A DNA stretch of 64,000 nt from Roseburia_C sp900315735 (GCA_052118425.1 JBQKHF010000009.1); one strand, 5' to 3'; shown: positions 23,319 to 32,804, counted from the first letter of the stretch. Translations and numbers: made by a program. Notes: generated from the letters alone by a model not told the origin.

Positions 23319-25199
23319 TTATACTTCTTTATAATCAGCATCTACTACATCATCATCTGCGGAACCTGTAGCTGCTCCACCGGCTGCGCCTGCTCCCATA
23401 TCAGGACCTGCACCAGCGGCTCCCTGAGCTGCCTGAGCGTTCTCATACATCTTAGCAAATACTTTCTGTGCACTTTCCATCAGTTTCTCTTTTGCTGCTT
23501 TCATCTCAGCGACCTGATCATCTGTCATGTTTTCAGCCTGTGGATTTGCATCCACTAAAGCTTTCAGTGCATTTAAGTCAGCTTCTACTGCAGATTTGTC
23601 TGCTGGGTCAAGGTTATTGCCAACCTGATCTAATGCCTGCTGTGTCTGGAATACGAAGGAATCTGCATCATTTCTTGTATCGATTGCTTCTTTTCTCTTC
23701 TTATCCTGTGCTTCAAATTCAGCTGCTTCTTTTACTGCTTTATCGATATCTTCATCAGACATGTTAGATCCGGCAGTAATTGTAATGTGCTGTTCTTTTC
23801 CGGTTCCTAAATCTTTTGCAGATACATTTACAATACCGTTTGCATCGATATCGAAAGTAACTTCAATCTGCGGAACTCCACGACGTGCTGGTGGGATACC
23901 ATCCAGACGGAACTGTCCAAGGGATTTGTTATCTCTTGCGAACTGACGCTCACCCTGTACTACGTTGATATCTACTGCTGTCTGGTTATCTGCTGCTGTT
24001 GAGAAAATCTGGCTCTTTCTTGTAGGAATTGTTGTATTTCTCTCAATCAGTCTTGTTGCAACTCCACCCATGGTCTCAATAGACAGTGACAATGGAGTAA
24101 CATCCAGAAGAAGGATATCGCCTGCACCGGCATCTCCTGCTAATTTACCACCCTGGATACAAGCACCAAGTGCTACACACTCATCCGGGTTTAAGGATTT
24201 GCTTGGCTCTTTGCCTGTCAACTGTCTTACTTTATCCTGAACAGCCGGGATACGTGTAGAACCACCAACCAATAATACCTGACCTAAATCTGCGTTGGTT
24301 ACGCCTGCATCCTTCATAGCGTTCTGTACCGGGATTGCTGTTCTTTCTACTAAGTCATGTGTCAACTCATCGAATTTTGCTCTTGTCAAGTTCATATCAA
24401 AGTGCTTTGGTCCTTCTGCTGTTGCAGTAATGAATGGCAGGTTGATATTGGTTGTTGTTGCAGAAGATAATTCTTTCTTAGCTTTCTCTGCAGCTTCTTT
24501 TAATCTCTGAAGAGCCATCTTATCGGTAGATAAGTCAACGCCTTCTGCTTTCTTGAATTCGTCAATCATCCACTGTGTAATCTTGTTATCGAAGTCATCT
24601 CCACCTAATCTGGTATCACCGTTTGTAGATAATACTTCGATGACTCCATCACCGATTTCAATGATAGATACATCAAATGTACCACCGCCTAAGTCGTATA
24701 CCATGATTTTCTGCTCTTTTTCGTTGTCCAGTCCATAAGCAAGTGCTGCTGCTGTCGGCTCGTTGATGATACGTTTTACATCAAGTCCTGCAATCTTACC
24801 TGCATCCTTGGTTGCCTGACGCTGTGCATCATTAAAGTATGCCGGTACAGTAATAACTGCTTCTGATACTTTCTCTCCTAAATATCCTTCTGCATCAGCT
24901 TTTAATTTCTGTAAAATCATTGCAGAAATCTGCTGTGGAGAATACTGTTTGTCATCAATGCTTACTTTGTAATCGGTTCCCATATGTCTCTTAATAGAAG
25001 AGATTGTTTTCTCTGCATTGGTTACTGCCTGACGTTTTGCAGGTTCACCAATCAGACGCTCACCGGTTTTTGTAAATGCTACGATAGATGGTGTTGTTCT
25101 TGCACCTTCCTGGTTTGCTATAACGGTAGGTTTTCCACCTTCCATAACTGCTACACAACTGTTTGTTGTTCCTAAGTCAATACCAATAATTTTACTCAT
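23319..25199 (-). CDS. dnaK: Chaperone DnaK (Hsp70)
   Basis: A 626-residue Hsp70. The ATPase domain shows IGIDLGTTNSCVAVMEGG, VITVPAYFNDAQRQATKDAG, YDLGGGTFDVSI and VGGSTRIPAVQ; the interdomain linker DVTPLSLSIETMGG leads to the substrate-binding domain; a glycine/alanine-rich tail ends in DDDVVDADYKEV. It lacks the nucleotide-binding insert of Gram-negative DnaK, as usual for Firmicutes. Third gene of the CIRCE-controlled operon. Confidence 0.99.
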   Translation of the reverse strand: MSKIIGIDLGTTNSCVAVMEGGKPTVIANQEGARTTPSIVAFTKTGERLIGEPAKRQAVTNAEKTISSIKRHMGTDYKVSIDDKQYSPQQISAMILQKLKADAEGYLGEKVSEAVITVPAYFNDAQRQATKDAGKIAGLDVKRIINEPTAAALAYGLDNEKEQKIMVYDLGGGTFDVSIIEIGDGVIEVLSTNGDTRLGGDDFDNKITQWMIDEFKKAEGVDLSTDKMALQRLKEAAEKAKKELSSATTTNINLPFITATAEGPKHFDMNLTRAKFDELTHDLVERTAIPVQNAMKDAGVTNADLGQVLLVGGSTRIPAVQDKVRQLTGKEPSKSLNPDECVALGACIQGGKLAGDAGAGDILLLDVTPLSLSIETMGGVATRLIERNTTIPTRKSQIFSTAADNQTAVDINVVQGERQFARDNKSLGQFRLDGIPPARRGVPQIEVTFDIDANGIVNVSAKDLGTGKEQHITITAGSNMSDEDIDKAVKEAAEFEAQDKKRKEAIDTRNDADSFVFQTQQALDQVGNNLDPADKSAVEADLNALKALVDANPQAENMTDDQVAEMKAAKEKLMESAQKVFAKMYENAQAAQGAAGAGPDMGAGAAGGAATGSADDDVVDADYKEV

Positions 25200-25217
25200 G
25201 TTCTTATCCTCCTATGC

Positions 25218-25871
25218 TTAATTCGCTACTTTTACCATGCTATGTCTGATTACATTTTCTTTGTACTTGTAACCTTTCTGGAACTCCTCGGCTACTACAT
25301 TCTCACCGAGTTCTTCATCTTCCACATGCATTACTGCATTATGGAGATTCGGATCAAACTCCTGACCTGCTGCTTCAATCGGTGTTACACCAACCTCTGT
25401 CAGCACTGTCATCATCTGCTTATAAATCTTATCCATACCTTCTACGAAGCCATTGTTTTTGTCCTCTTCCGGTACGGCTGCAAGCCCTCTTTCAAAATTG
25501 TCGATGACTGGAAGGATTTTCTCTAAGATTGCGCTGGCTCCCATGTCATACATCTGGCTCTTTTCTTTTTCCGTTCTCTTACGGAAATTTTCAAATTCTG
25601 CCATCTGACGTTTCAGCCGGTCTGTTAAATCCTCAATCTGTTCGTCCTTCTTATCTTTCTTGTCTTTCTTTTTAAAGATACCTTTCTTTTTCTCTTCATC
25701 TTCTTTCTCTATTTCTTCCGATTCAGAATCGGTATCTTCCGCTTTTTCTTCTGCCTCAACTTCTTTTTCTTCTGAGGCGGTATCCTGTGCTTCTTCTTTC
25801 TTTTTCGCATCCTCTGCTTCTAAGTCTTCTAATACTTCCTCAAGCACTTCTTCTTTCTTTTCTTCTGCCAC
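25218..25871 (-). CDS. grpE: Nucleotide exchange factor GrpE
   Basis: A 217-residue protein. A long acidic/lysine-rich N-terminal region of roughly 75 residues (VLEEVLEDLEAEDAKKKEE and similar) precedes the canonical GrpE part: RLKRQMAEFENFRKRTEKEK coiled coil and the C-terminal beta domain ending GYKYKENVIRHSMVKVAN. It releases ADP from DnaK. The start is GTG (25869-25871) after a GGTGG site. The acidic extension is longer than in most GrpE proteins but is compositionally typical for Clostridia. Confidence 0.97.
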   Translation of the reverse strand: MAEEKKEEVLEEVLEDLEAEDAKKKEEAQDTASEEKEVEAEEKAEDTDSESEEIEKEDEEKKKGIFKKKDKKDKKDEQIEDLTDRLKRQMAEFENFRKRTEKEKSQMYDMGASAILEKILPVIDNFERGLAAVPEEDKNNGFVEGMDKIYKQMMTVLTEVGVTPIEAAGQEFDPNLHNAVMHVEDEELGENVVAEEFQKGYKYKENVIRHSMVKVAN

Positions 25872-25891
25872 TTCTTTACCACCTTTCTATG

Positions 25892-26935
25892 CTATTCTTT
25901 CTTCGGCTTATCAAATATGCCTTCCAGTTGTGATTTCAAATTCTTCAGATTATCCATGACATTTTCATAATCCATACGCTTCGGTCCGATAATTCCTATC
26001 GTTCCTTTTACGCCTTTGCCAAGTTCGTAGGTGGCTGTTACCACGCTGCAGTCCTTCATGGTCTGAATTGGAGATTCATCTCCTATATAAACCTGTATGC
26101 CGTTTTCCTCATTGTTGAGGTTATCCGTCACCAGACTTACTAACTGTTTCTTCTCTTCTAACGCATTTAAAAGCTCTCCGGCTTTCTGCGAATCCGATAA
26201 CTCCGGATATTTAAAGATATTCGTTGCGCCGCTGGTATATATCTCCAAATCCTCGTCTTCGCTGATTGCTTCTGCTACTGCATCCAATACATCGCTGATG
26301 ACTTTGGAATGGATACCGGCTTTTTCTTTCAACACTGCTATGGTGCCCAGATTAATCTGATCTAATGACAATCCATTTAAATGTGTATTCAAAAGCATGT
26401 TAAGTTTTAACATATGCTCATTGTCTATCGGTTCTTCTATCGGAATCATCTTATTCTTTACAAGATTGCCTTCCAATACGACAACTGCCAGAATATGCTC
26501 ATCATCCACATTGGATAACTGAATGAATTTCAGGCTGTTGTGGTGGTACTGCGGTGCTGTTATCATGGTGGTGTAATTCGTGTTGTTCGCCAACAGCTTT
26601 GCCACCTGCTGCAATACCTGTTCCATCTTCTCCGTATGCTCAATTACGAACTCTTTCATATCGGATACTTCTTTGTCCTTCTCTGCAATCAGATTATCTA
26701 CATAGAAGCGATATCCCTTATCGGATGGAATTCTTCCTGCCGATGTATGCGGCTGTAAAATATATCCCATCTCTTCTAAGTCCGACATCTCATTCCGGAT
26801 TGTTGCGGAACTTAAGTTCAAATCCGTATACTTGGAAATGGTTCTTGAACCAACCGGCTCACCCGTTTCCAGATAGTTGCGAATGATTGCATTTAAGATT
26901 TTTGTTTTTCTTTCATCTAATTCGTTCTCGTTCAT
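25892..26935 (-). CDS. hrcA: Heat-inducible repressor HrcA
   Basis: A 347-residue repressor of class I heat-shock genes. An N-terminal winged helix (ILNAIIRNYLETGEPVGSRT then LSSATIRNEMSDLEEMG) binds CIRCE; a GAF-like and dimerisation part follows, with the conserved GIIGPKRMDYENVM near the end. It is first in the operon, directly behind a CIRCE site, so it is autoregulated. AGGAGAAAGTG precedes the ATG. Confidence 0.98.
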   Translation of the reverse strand: MNENELDERKTKILNAIIRNYLETGEPVGSRTISKYTDLNLSSATIRNEMSDLEEMGYILQPHTSAGRIPSDKGYRFYVDNLIAEKDKEVSDMKEFVIEHTEKMEQVLQQVAKLLANNTNYTTMITAPQYHHNSLKFIQLSNVDDEHILAVVVLEGNLVKNKMIPIEEPIDNEHMLKLNMLLNTHLNGLSLDQINLGTIAVLKEKAGIHSKVISDVLDAVAEAISEDEDLEIYTSGATNIFKYPELSDSQKAGELLNALEEKKQLVSLVTDNLNNEENGIQVYIGDESPIQTMKDCSVVTATYELGKGVKGTIGIIGPKRMDYENVMDNLKNLKSQLEGIFDKPKKE

Positions 26936-27005
26936 TCACTTTCTCCTGAAAATGAAACTTTTATAGGTATTTGAAAAAGCTTTTTGTACTGCTTTTTCTT
27001 TGTTG

Positions 27006-27032
27006 TTAGCACTCAACTTGAAGGAGTGCTAA
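27006..27032. promoter_or_regulatory. CIRCE operator of the hrcA-grpE-dnaK-dnaJ operon
   Basis: A perfect TTAGCACTC-N9-GAGTGCTAA inverted repeat, about 70 nt before hrcA and just downstream of the promoter -10 box, where HrcA would block transcription and its mRNA copy can affect stability. Confidence 0.97.
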
Positions 27033-27045
27033 TTTCTATGTACTT

Positions 27046-27074
27046 AAGATAGCACCATTCGATTTTTTTGTCAA
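27046..27074 (-). promoter_or_regulatory. hrcA operon promoter
   Basis: Minus-strand TTGACA and TATCTT with 17-bp spacing; CIRCE begins 14 bp after the -10 box. Confidence 0.8.
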
Positions 27075-27130
27075 CAGCATTTTATAATTTTATTTTTTCT
27101 TTAGATTTGTTTCCAATTGTTAAGAAATAT

Positions 27131-27376
27131 ACTTATAAAAATAGACGATTCTATCTTATCGGTCCGTACATGCTTTCTAAGAGACAGCAGGATTTTCCGG
27201 GGTAGATGTGTTGTTCCCGGCAAGCGGTGCAAAGTCGCATCCATGCTCCATTGCACCTTGTCTGCACTTCCCTGTGCAGCCATTGCCTGGGATTTCTAAG
27301 AAAATCCAGATGTCTCTAAGAAAGTATGTAATCGGACCGGTAAGATGGAATCGTCCGTATTTTTTATGGTATAAGT
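27131..27376 (+). ncRNA. Candidate structured RNA of unknown class (long inverted repeat with branched tip)
   Basis: Arms 27144-27197 and 27300-27355 form about 51 base pairs with three mismatches and a 2-nt bulge; shorter AT-rich pairing (ACTTATA/TATAAGT) extends to 27131 and 27376. Inside, CCCGGCAA (27216-27223) pairs with TTGCCTGGG (27283-27291, one bulged T) and encloses two hairpins, GGTGCAA/TTGCACC (27226-27257) and CTGCAC/GTGCAG (27262-27279). The three non-Watson-Crick pairs that are wobbles (27152:27347, 27159:27340, 27172:27325) are G-U on the plus strand but A-C on the minus strand, favouring a plus-strand RNA. CGTATTTTTT follows the 3' arm. Upstream promoter elements are weak. No open frame inside looks coding. 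I recognise no known family; a MITE-like insertion or an elaborate terminator is the alternative. Confidence 0.55.
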
Positions 27377-27486
27377 ATTCCACTATAATATGGATTTCTA
27401 TTTCAGTGCTATTGTGGTTCAGTGCCATCATGATTCAGTTCTGATTTAGTTCTGTTCTGATTCAATGCTTTTCAGCACCGCACTTC

Positions 27487-28674
27487 TTAATCCAGCAGGA
27501 ACTGTGCAAGTACATAGTTGCTGATGTCCATGCCATGGTCACTGAGCTTTATAACGCCGGCTTTTTTCTCGATTAAGTCCTCTTCCTGAAGCCGGTTTAA
27601 GACTTCGCCATATACTGCTTCGATTTCCACACCAAAGGTTTCTTTGAATTCTGCTCTGGTGACTCCTTTTAACATACGCAGTCCTAAGAACATGAATTCT
27701 TCCATCTGGGCATGGCGGCTGATTTCATCTGCACTCTCATGGAGATTCAATGCCGGTACTCCATCTATTTCCTGCGCCAAGATGTTTCCGCATGCTTTGA
27801 TATAAGCTTCGATTTCTCTTATATTACTGTAGCGTACTTCTCCAATCAGTGAAGCTGCGCCAAGTCCTACGCCAAGATACGGCACACGCTTCCAGTATCC
27901 GATATTATGTCTTGCTTCTTTCCCCGGCTTCGCATAATTGGATACTTCATAATGCTCATAGCCTGCCTCTGCAAGAATCTCCTGGGTCTTTTTATAAATT
28001 TCATACTCCGTCTCTTCTGATGGCAGATGCTCTGTCGGCTTTCCGGCTTCCCGGAGTACTGCTTCGAATTTATATTTTTCATAGAATGGCGTTCCCTTTT
28101 CGATAATCAGGGAATAGGCTGAAATATGCTCCGGTTTTAATGCAATAACGCGCTTTAAGCTGGTGACAAATTTCTCCGTGCTCTGATAAGGCAGGGCACT
28201 CATCAAATCAATGTTGATATTTTCAAAGCCACATCTTCTGGCACATTCATAATTCTCTAAGAACTGCCGGTAAGTATGGATTCTTCCCAATATCTTTAAT
28301 TCATCATCAAAGGTAGACTGCAATCCCATGCTGAGGCGGTTAATTCCCACTTCTTTATAGGTAAGAAGTTTTTCTTCATTTAAAGTTCCGGGATTACATT
28401 CTATGGTAATTTCTGCATCTGCTTCTACCGCAAAGCTTACCTGAATCTGTTTTAACAAAAGTGCGATATATTCCGGTGCCAAAAGAGACGGTGTTCCTCC
28501 TCCTATATATATAGTAGAAAGAGCCGGACGTCCCATCGCCTGCCCATAATATCTGATTTCATGCAAAAGAGCACCTACGTAGCGGTTTTGTAACCGCTCG
28601 TCCGCAGGTGCTGATAAGAAATCACAGTATTCACATTTTCTTACACAAAAAGGAATATGCACATAAAGCTCCAT
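27487..28674 (-). CDS. hemW: Radical-SAM haem chaperone HemW
   Basis: A 395-residue protein of the HemN/HemW family: start MELYVHIPFC, cluster motif CVRKCEYCDF with phenylalanine where true HemN coproporphyrinogen oxidases have a fourth cysteine, then YIGGGTPSLL, TIECNPGTL and INRLSMGLQS. HemW proteins carry haem to targets and are often mislabelled HemN. The start is fixed by AGGAGAACACAG upstream; the longer frame lies inside the end of lepA. The lepA-hemW-hrcA order is conserved in Firmicutes. Confidence 0.95.
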   Translation of the reverse strand: MELYVHIPFCVRKCEYCDFLSAPADERLQNRYVGALLHEIRYYGQAMGRPALSTIYIGGGTPSLLAPEYIALLLKQIQVSFAVEADAEITIECNPGTLNEEKLLTYKEVGINRLSMGLQSTFDDELKILGRIHTYRQFLENYECARRCGFENINIDLMSALPYQSTEKFVTSLKRVIALKPEHISAYSLIIEKGTPFYEKYKFEAVLREAGKPTEHLPSEETEYEIYKKTQEILAEAGYEHYEVSNYAKPGKEARHNIGYWKRVPYLGVGLGAASLIGEVRYSNIREIEAYIKACGNILAQEIDGVPALNLHESADEISRHAQMEEFMFLGLRMLKGVTRAEFKETFGVEIEAVYGEVLNRLQEEDLIEKKAGVIKLSDHGMDISNYVLAQFLLD

Positions 28675-28684
28675 CTGTGTTCTC

Positions 28685-30496
28685 CTATTTCTCATCTAAC
28701 TTCAGTACACTCATAAATGCCTCCTGTGGAATCTCTACATTTCCCACCTGACGCATACGTTTCTTACCTTCCTTCTGTTTCTCCAACAGTTTACGCTTAC
28801 GGCTGATGTCACCACCGTAACATTTTGCCAGCACGTCTTTTCTCATTGCCTTTACTGTCTCACGGGCAATTACCTTGCTTCCAACGGCTGCCTGAATTGG
28901 GATTTCGAATAGGTGTCTCGGAATCTCTTCCTTTAACTTCTCGCACATCTTTCTTCCACGCTCATAGGCGGTATCTTTAAATACAATGAAAGAAAGGGCA
29001 TCCACTTCTTCTTTATTAATAAGAATATCCAGCTTCACAAGTTCTGACTGCTCATACCCCTTCATCTCATAGTCAAAGGATGCATATCCCTTAGAACGGG
29101 ATTTCAATGCATCAAAGAAATCATAGATAATTTCATTTAACGGAAGGTCATATTTAATCACGGCACGGGTCTGTTCAATATATTCCATGCTCTTATAGAC
29201 ACCACGGCGTTCCTGGCACAAGTCCATAATGGCTCCTACATATTCGGATGTTACCATAATTTCTGCTGCAACCATCGGCTCTTCCATATATTCGATTTCG
29301 GATGGATCCGGAAGATTGGATGGGTTGGTCAGTTCTATCATGGTACCATCGGTCTTATGTACCCGGTATACAACACCTGGTGCTGTTGTTACTAAATCAA
29401 GATTAAATTCTCTCTCTAAGCGTTCCTGAATGACTTCTAAGTGAAGCAGTCCTAAGAATCCGCAACGGAAACCAAATCCTAATGCAATGGAAGTCTCCGG
29501 TTCAAACTGTAAAGCTGCATCGTTTAACTGCAATTTTTCCAAAGCATCACGAAGATCCGGATATTTAGCTCCATCTGCTGGATATAATCCACAGTATACC
29601 ATCGGATTGACTTTCTTATATCCAGGCAGCGGCTCGGCGCATGGACGCTTTGCTTCTGTTATGGTATCACCCACACGGGTTTCTTTCACATTCTTAAGGC
29701 TGGCGGTAATATAACCTACCATTCCGGCTTCTAGCTCATCACATGGAATGAACTGTCCGGCTCCAAAATATCCCACTTCTACAACATCTGCTTCTGCTCC
29801 GGTTGCCATCATGCGGATGGTTGTCCCCGGTTTTACGGAACCTTCCCGGATTCTGCAGAATACAATAACACCTTTATACGCATCATAAACAGAGTCAAAA
29901 ATCAACGCCTGAAGCGGAGCCTTGGCATCGCCTTTAGGTGCCGGCAGCTTATGCACAATCTGCTCTAATACTTCTTCTACATTCAAGCCGGTTTTTGCGG
30001 AAATCCGCGGTGCATCCTGTGCCTCGATTCCGATGACATCTTCAATTTCTTCTACTACTTCTTCCGGTCTTGCACTTGGCAGATCAATTTTATTAATCAC
30101 CGGAATCACTTCCAGATCATGGTCCAATGCCAGATATACATTGGCAAGGGTCTGTGCTTCGATACCCTGCGCCGCATCTACTACCAACACTGCGCCATCA
30201 CAGGCAGCAAGACTTCTTGAAACCTCATAAGTAAAGTCCACATGTCCCGGTGTGTCAATCAGATTGAAAATATATTCTTCGCCATCCTTTGCATGGTATA
30301 CAATACGGACCGCCTGGGACTTAATGGTAATTCCACGTTCCCGCTCCAAATCCATATTATCTAAGACCTGTGCCTGCATTTCACGGCTGGTCAGAAGTCC
30401 TGTCATCTCGATAATTCTATCTGCAAGGGTTGATTTGCCATGATCAATATGGGCAATGATACAAAAGTTACGAATCTTACTCTGGTCAATTGACAT
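28685..30496 (-). CDS. lepA: Elongation factor 4 (LepA)
   Basis: A 603-residue translational GTPase: G1 AHIDHGKSTLADR, RERGITIKSQ switch I, DTPGHVDF, NKIDLPSA, then the EF-G-like domains and the LepA-specific C-terminal region (ISRKRKLLEKQKEGKKRM). It remodels stalled or mistranslocated ribosomes. It is preceded by the SGNH gene with a 4-nt gap and followed by hemW. Confidence 0.98.
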   Translation of the reverse strand: MSIDQSKIRNFCIIAHIDHGKSTLADRIIEMTGLLTSREMQAQVLDNMDLERERGITIKSQAVRIVYHAKDGEEYIFNLIDTPGHVDFTYEVSRSLAACDGAVLVVDAAQGIEAQTLANVYLALDHDLEVIPVINKIDLPSARPEEVVEEIEDVIGIEAQDAPRISAKTGLNVEEVLEQIVHKLPAPKGDAKAPLQALIFDSVYDAYKGVIVFCRIREGSVKPGTTIRMMATGAEADVVEVGYFGAGQFIPCDELEAGMVGYITASLKNVKETRVGDTITEAKRPCAEPLPGYKKVNPMVYCGLYPADGAKYPDLRDALEKLQLNDAALQFEPETSIALGFGFRCGFLGLLHLEVIQERLEREFNLDLVTTAPGVVYRVHKTDGTMIELTNPSNLPDPSEIEYMEEPMVAAEIMVTSEYVGAIMDLCQERRGVYKSMEYIEQTRAVIKYDLPLNEIIYDFFDALKSRSKGYASFDYEMKGYEQSELVKLDILINKEEVDALSFIVFKDTAYERGRKMCEKLKEEIPRHLFEIPIQAAVGSKVIARETVKAMRKDVLAKCYGGDISRKRKLLEKQKEGKKRMRQVGNVEIPQEAFMSVLKLDEK

Positions 30497-30500
30497 ATAT

Positions 30501-31388
30501 TTACTCCTTCTTTATTCCATGTTTCAAAAGGAAATCCGTCCACAGGGAATAATATTTTCCCAGCAGGTGAATCTCATCATAGGTATATTCCGGATTCAGA
30601 TTTCCTGTTTCATCCGTTACAACTTCATTTACATCAATATAAAATATATCATGATTATTTGCAAGCATTGCAATTCTGTCATTCCGTTCTTTGATTGCCG
30701 GATTGTTAAAAATCGGGTCGGTCTCTGACTTCTCCTGCTTCACATACATGATGCCCTGCAAGAAAATCAGTGCATCCGGCTGAAGCTCCCGGATATGATT
30801 GACTGCTTCCTCATATGCTTTCATGAAGCTGTCCACCGTACCGGTTCCCATTTCGTTAATTCCAATCATCAGATAGACTTTTCCAAACTGGTGCTCGCTC
30901 AATGCTTCCTCAACGGTAATCTTTGTGCCGTTTTCCTCTACAATCGGCGTATCAAACATATCATATACCGTAAGTCCGATGCTGGCATAAAAGGTCGCAT
31001 TATCCCAGCCGCCATAATCTCTTAATCCTACGGTTCTGGAATCTCCGATAAATACCGCATCATCAAAATAATCCTGGGTTACATCGGTAAATTCATATGT
31101 CTTATCCTCTTCCGCTTCGGTATCCGCAACTGCTTCTGTTGCCTCTTCCGTTGCCGGTTCCTCTTTGTCAGCATATACGCTTTCCAAATCTTCCTCCGGT
31201 TCCACCTTATCCCAAGGCAGAATACCTTCTTTGGATGCCTGCATCATACCAGCCACTGCCGGCACCTTCGGCCAGTCCTTATTATACTCTTTATATGCGC
31301 CTCTTGTTCCGGCTAAAGCAACGCCGCTCACCAGCAGCATACTGATTGCCGTAACAATAAGAAGCGGACATTTTTTCCATTTTTTCAT
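30501..31388 (-). CDS. Membrane-anchored SGNH/GDSL-family hydrolase or acetyltransferase
   Basis: A 295-residue exported protein. An N-terminal hydrophobic segment (LLIVTAISMLLVSGVALA) is a signal or anchor, then an acidic spacer (EEPATEEATEAVADTEAEED) and an SGNH domain from about residue 110: block I FIGDSRTVGL with the nucleophilic serine, block III GINEMG with the asparagine, and block V DEIHLL with the catalytic aspartate and histidine. It is paired with an MBOAT gene 12 nt upstream, as in PatA/PatB or AlgI/AlgJ-type O-acetylation systems, so it probably transfers or removes acetyl groups on an extracellular glycan. The target is not shown. Confidence 0.87.
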   Translation of the reverse strand: MKKWKKCPLLIVTAISMLLVSGVALAGTRGAYKEYNKDWPKVPAVAGMMQASKEGILPWDKVEPEEDLESVYADKEEPATEEATEAVADTEAEEDKTYEFTDVTQDYFDDAVFIGDSRTVGLRDYGGWDNATFYASIGLTVYDMFDTPIVEENGTKITVEEALSEHQFGKVYLMIGINEMGTGTVDSFMKAYEEAVNHIRELQPDALIFLQGIMYVKQEKSETDPIFNNPAIKERNDRIAMLANNHDIFYIDVNEVVTDETGNLNPEYTYDEIHLLGKYYSLWTDFLLKHGIKKE

Positions 31389-31400
31389 GGCAGCCTCCCA

Positions 31401-32735
31401 TTAAAAACTAAAGTACATAAACGGATTGTTCAGTCCATTTGCAATCTGATAAATACAAATCCATAATACAGCAAATAAAATTGCTTTCATCCACCACTTC
31501 TTCCAGCATTTCTTCCATATTCTGTCCATGAAAGGAAGTGATACCACAAATGCTAACAGGAAGAATAAGCCATAGGTTCTGCCATATTTCAGATAATCTC
31601 CGGCATTGACTGCGATTCCGGTTCCAAAGAACGGAAACAGTCTTGCAAAATATACTTTCAAATCAGACAACTTTGTAATGGCAAATATCACCCAGGTCAG
31701 CGGAATCACAAACCAGATATAAAGGTGTGCCAGCCAGCCATGTTTTTCTAAGAAATCCCGGATTACAAAGCGTTCCAATGCGATAAATACAAATAAAACC
31801 AGTCCCCATAATGGGAAATTAATCGTAGAACCATGCCACATTCCGGTTACAACCCAGACAATCAGCAGATTGAAAAATGTCCACGCATTTCCCTTCCGGT
31901 TGCCTCCCAACGGAATATATAAATAATCACGGAACCATCTTCCCAGTGTAATGTGCCACCGGCGGTAAAACTCAGACACTGTCCTGGAACGATACGGATG
32001 GTCAAAGTTCTTCGGCAAATTAAATCCAAGCATCTCTCCGATTCCGATTGCCATCAGGGAATATCCCTGGAAATCAAAGAATAACTGTGCAGAATAACCG
32101 AATGCTCCCATCCACGCTAACGGTGTGGAAATACTCTCAAAGCCAATGCCCTGAATATCACGCCAGAGAATTGCCAGATGATTTGCAATAATTACTTTAT
32201 ATCCCAATCCTATGATAAAAAGAGTCAGACCATGTTCGATTTTCTCCAGACGGATTGGATGTTTCTTTAACTGCTCTGCCATATCGGCAAACTGGGCAAT
32301 CGGTCCGGATATCAGCTTTGGGAACAAAAGGATATAAGTTCCATACTCCAGATAATCCCTCAATGCTGCTGTTTTCTTCTTATAGACATCCAGCACATAG
32401 GAAAGCATGGTAAAAGTATAAAAGCTGATTCCAAGCGGAAGCGACAATCTTGTATACTTAAATATACACAATAATCCGATATTATAGCAAAGCAAAATCA
32501 CAAGCATGGTATTTCTGCTGCTCTTCCTTCTTATATGATCCATCAGTAATACCAGAATATAGTTAAGACTCATGGAAAACAGCAAAAGAAGTGCATCCTT
32601 CCAGCTTCCCATGGCATAGAATACCAGACTGCCAAAGAAAAGTACCGGATTTTTATACTTTACCGGTACCAGATAATATATAATAAGAAAAATCGGCAAA
32701 AACCGAAATAAAAATTCTAAGCTTGAAAATTCCAT
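31401..32735 (-). CDS. MBOAT-family membrane O-acyltransferase (AlgI/DltB-like)
   Basis: A 444-residue polytopic protein of the AlgI type: FRFLPIFLIIYYLVP start, many hydrophobic spans, SGPIAQFADM, HPYRSRTVSEFYRRWHITLG carrying the conserved RRWH, and the catalytic histidine in VTGMWHGSTINF. It would move acyl groups across the membrane for the SGNH protein encoded next. It has a separate promoter, so the pair looks like a cassette inserted between spoIIP and lepA. Confidence 0.92.
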   Translation of the reverse strand: MEFSSLEFLFRFLPIFLIIYYLVPVKYKNPVLFFGSLVFYAMGSWKDALLLLFSMSLNYILVLLMDHIRRKSSRNTMLVILLCYNIGLLCIFKYTRLSLPLGISFYTFTMLSYVLDVYKKKTAALRDYLEYGTYILLFPKLISGPIAQFADMAEQLKKHPIRLEKIEHGLTLFIIGLGYKVIIANHLAILWRDIQGIGFESISTPLAWMGAFGYSAQLFFDFQGYSLMAIGIGEMLGFNLPKNFDHPYRSRTVSEFYRRWHITLGRWFRDYLYIPLGGNRKGNAWTFFNLLIVWVVTGMWHGSTINFPLWGLVLFVFIALERFVIRDFLEKHGWLAHLYIWFVIPLTWVIFAITKLSDLKVYFARLFPFFGTGIAVNAGDYLKYGRTYGLFFLLAFVVSLPFMDRIWKKCWKKWWMKAILFAVLWICIYQIANGLNNPFMYFSF

Positions 32736-32776
32736 GATAACTCCATATCTTTCGTTTTATTTTACGCATCTCTTTT

Positions 32777-32804
32777 ATTATATAAGAAATGCAAGTGATT
32801 TCAA
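32777..32804 (-). promoter_or_regulatory. Promoter of the MBOAT-SGNH cassette
   Basis: Minus-strand TTGAAA and a perfect TATAAT with 16-bp spacing, 42 nt before the MBOAT gene and after spoIIP, so the cassette (and lepA beyond) can be expressed in growing cells independently of sporulation. Confidence 0.65.

Noticed and set aside
27131..27376. Identification of the long hairpin as 6S RNA or SRP RNA
   Set aside because: It lacks the SRP GGAA tip and 5' Alu-type helices, and the main stem is too long and the tip too branched for a 6S layout.
27101..27444. Several 60-84 residue open frames on both strands inside the inverted-repeat element
   Set aside because: They run through a long base-paired palindrome, lack ribosome sites, and give compositionally odd peptides; the signal is RNA structure, not coding.
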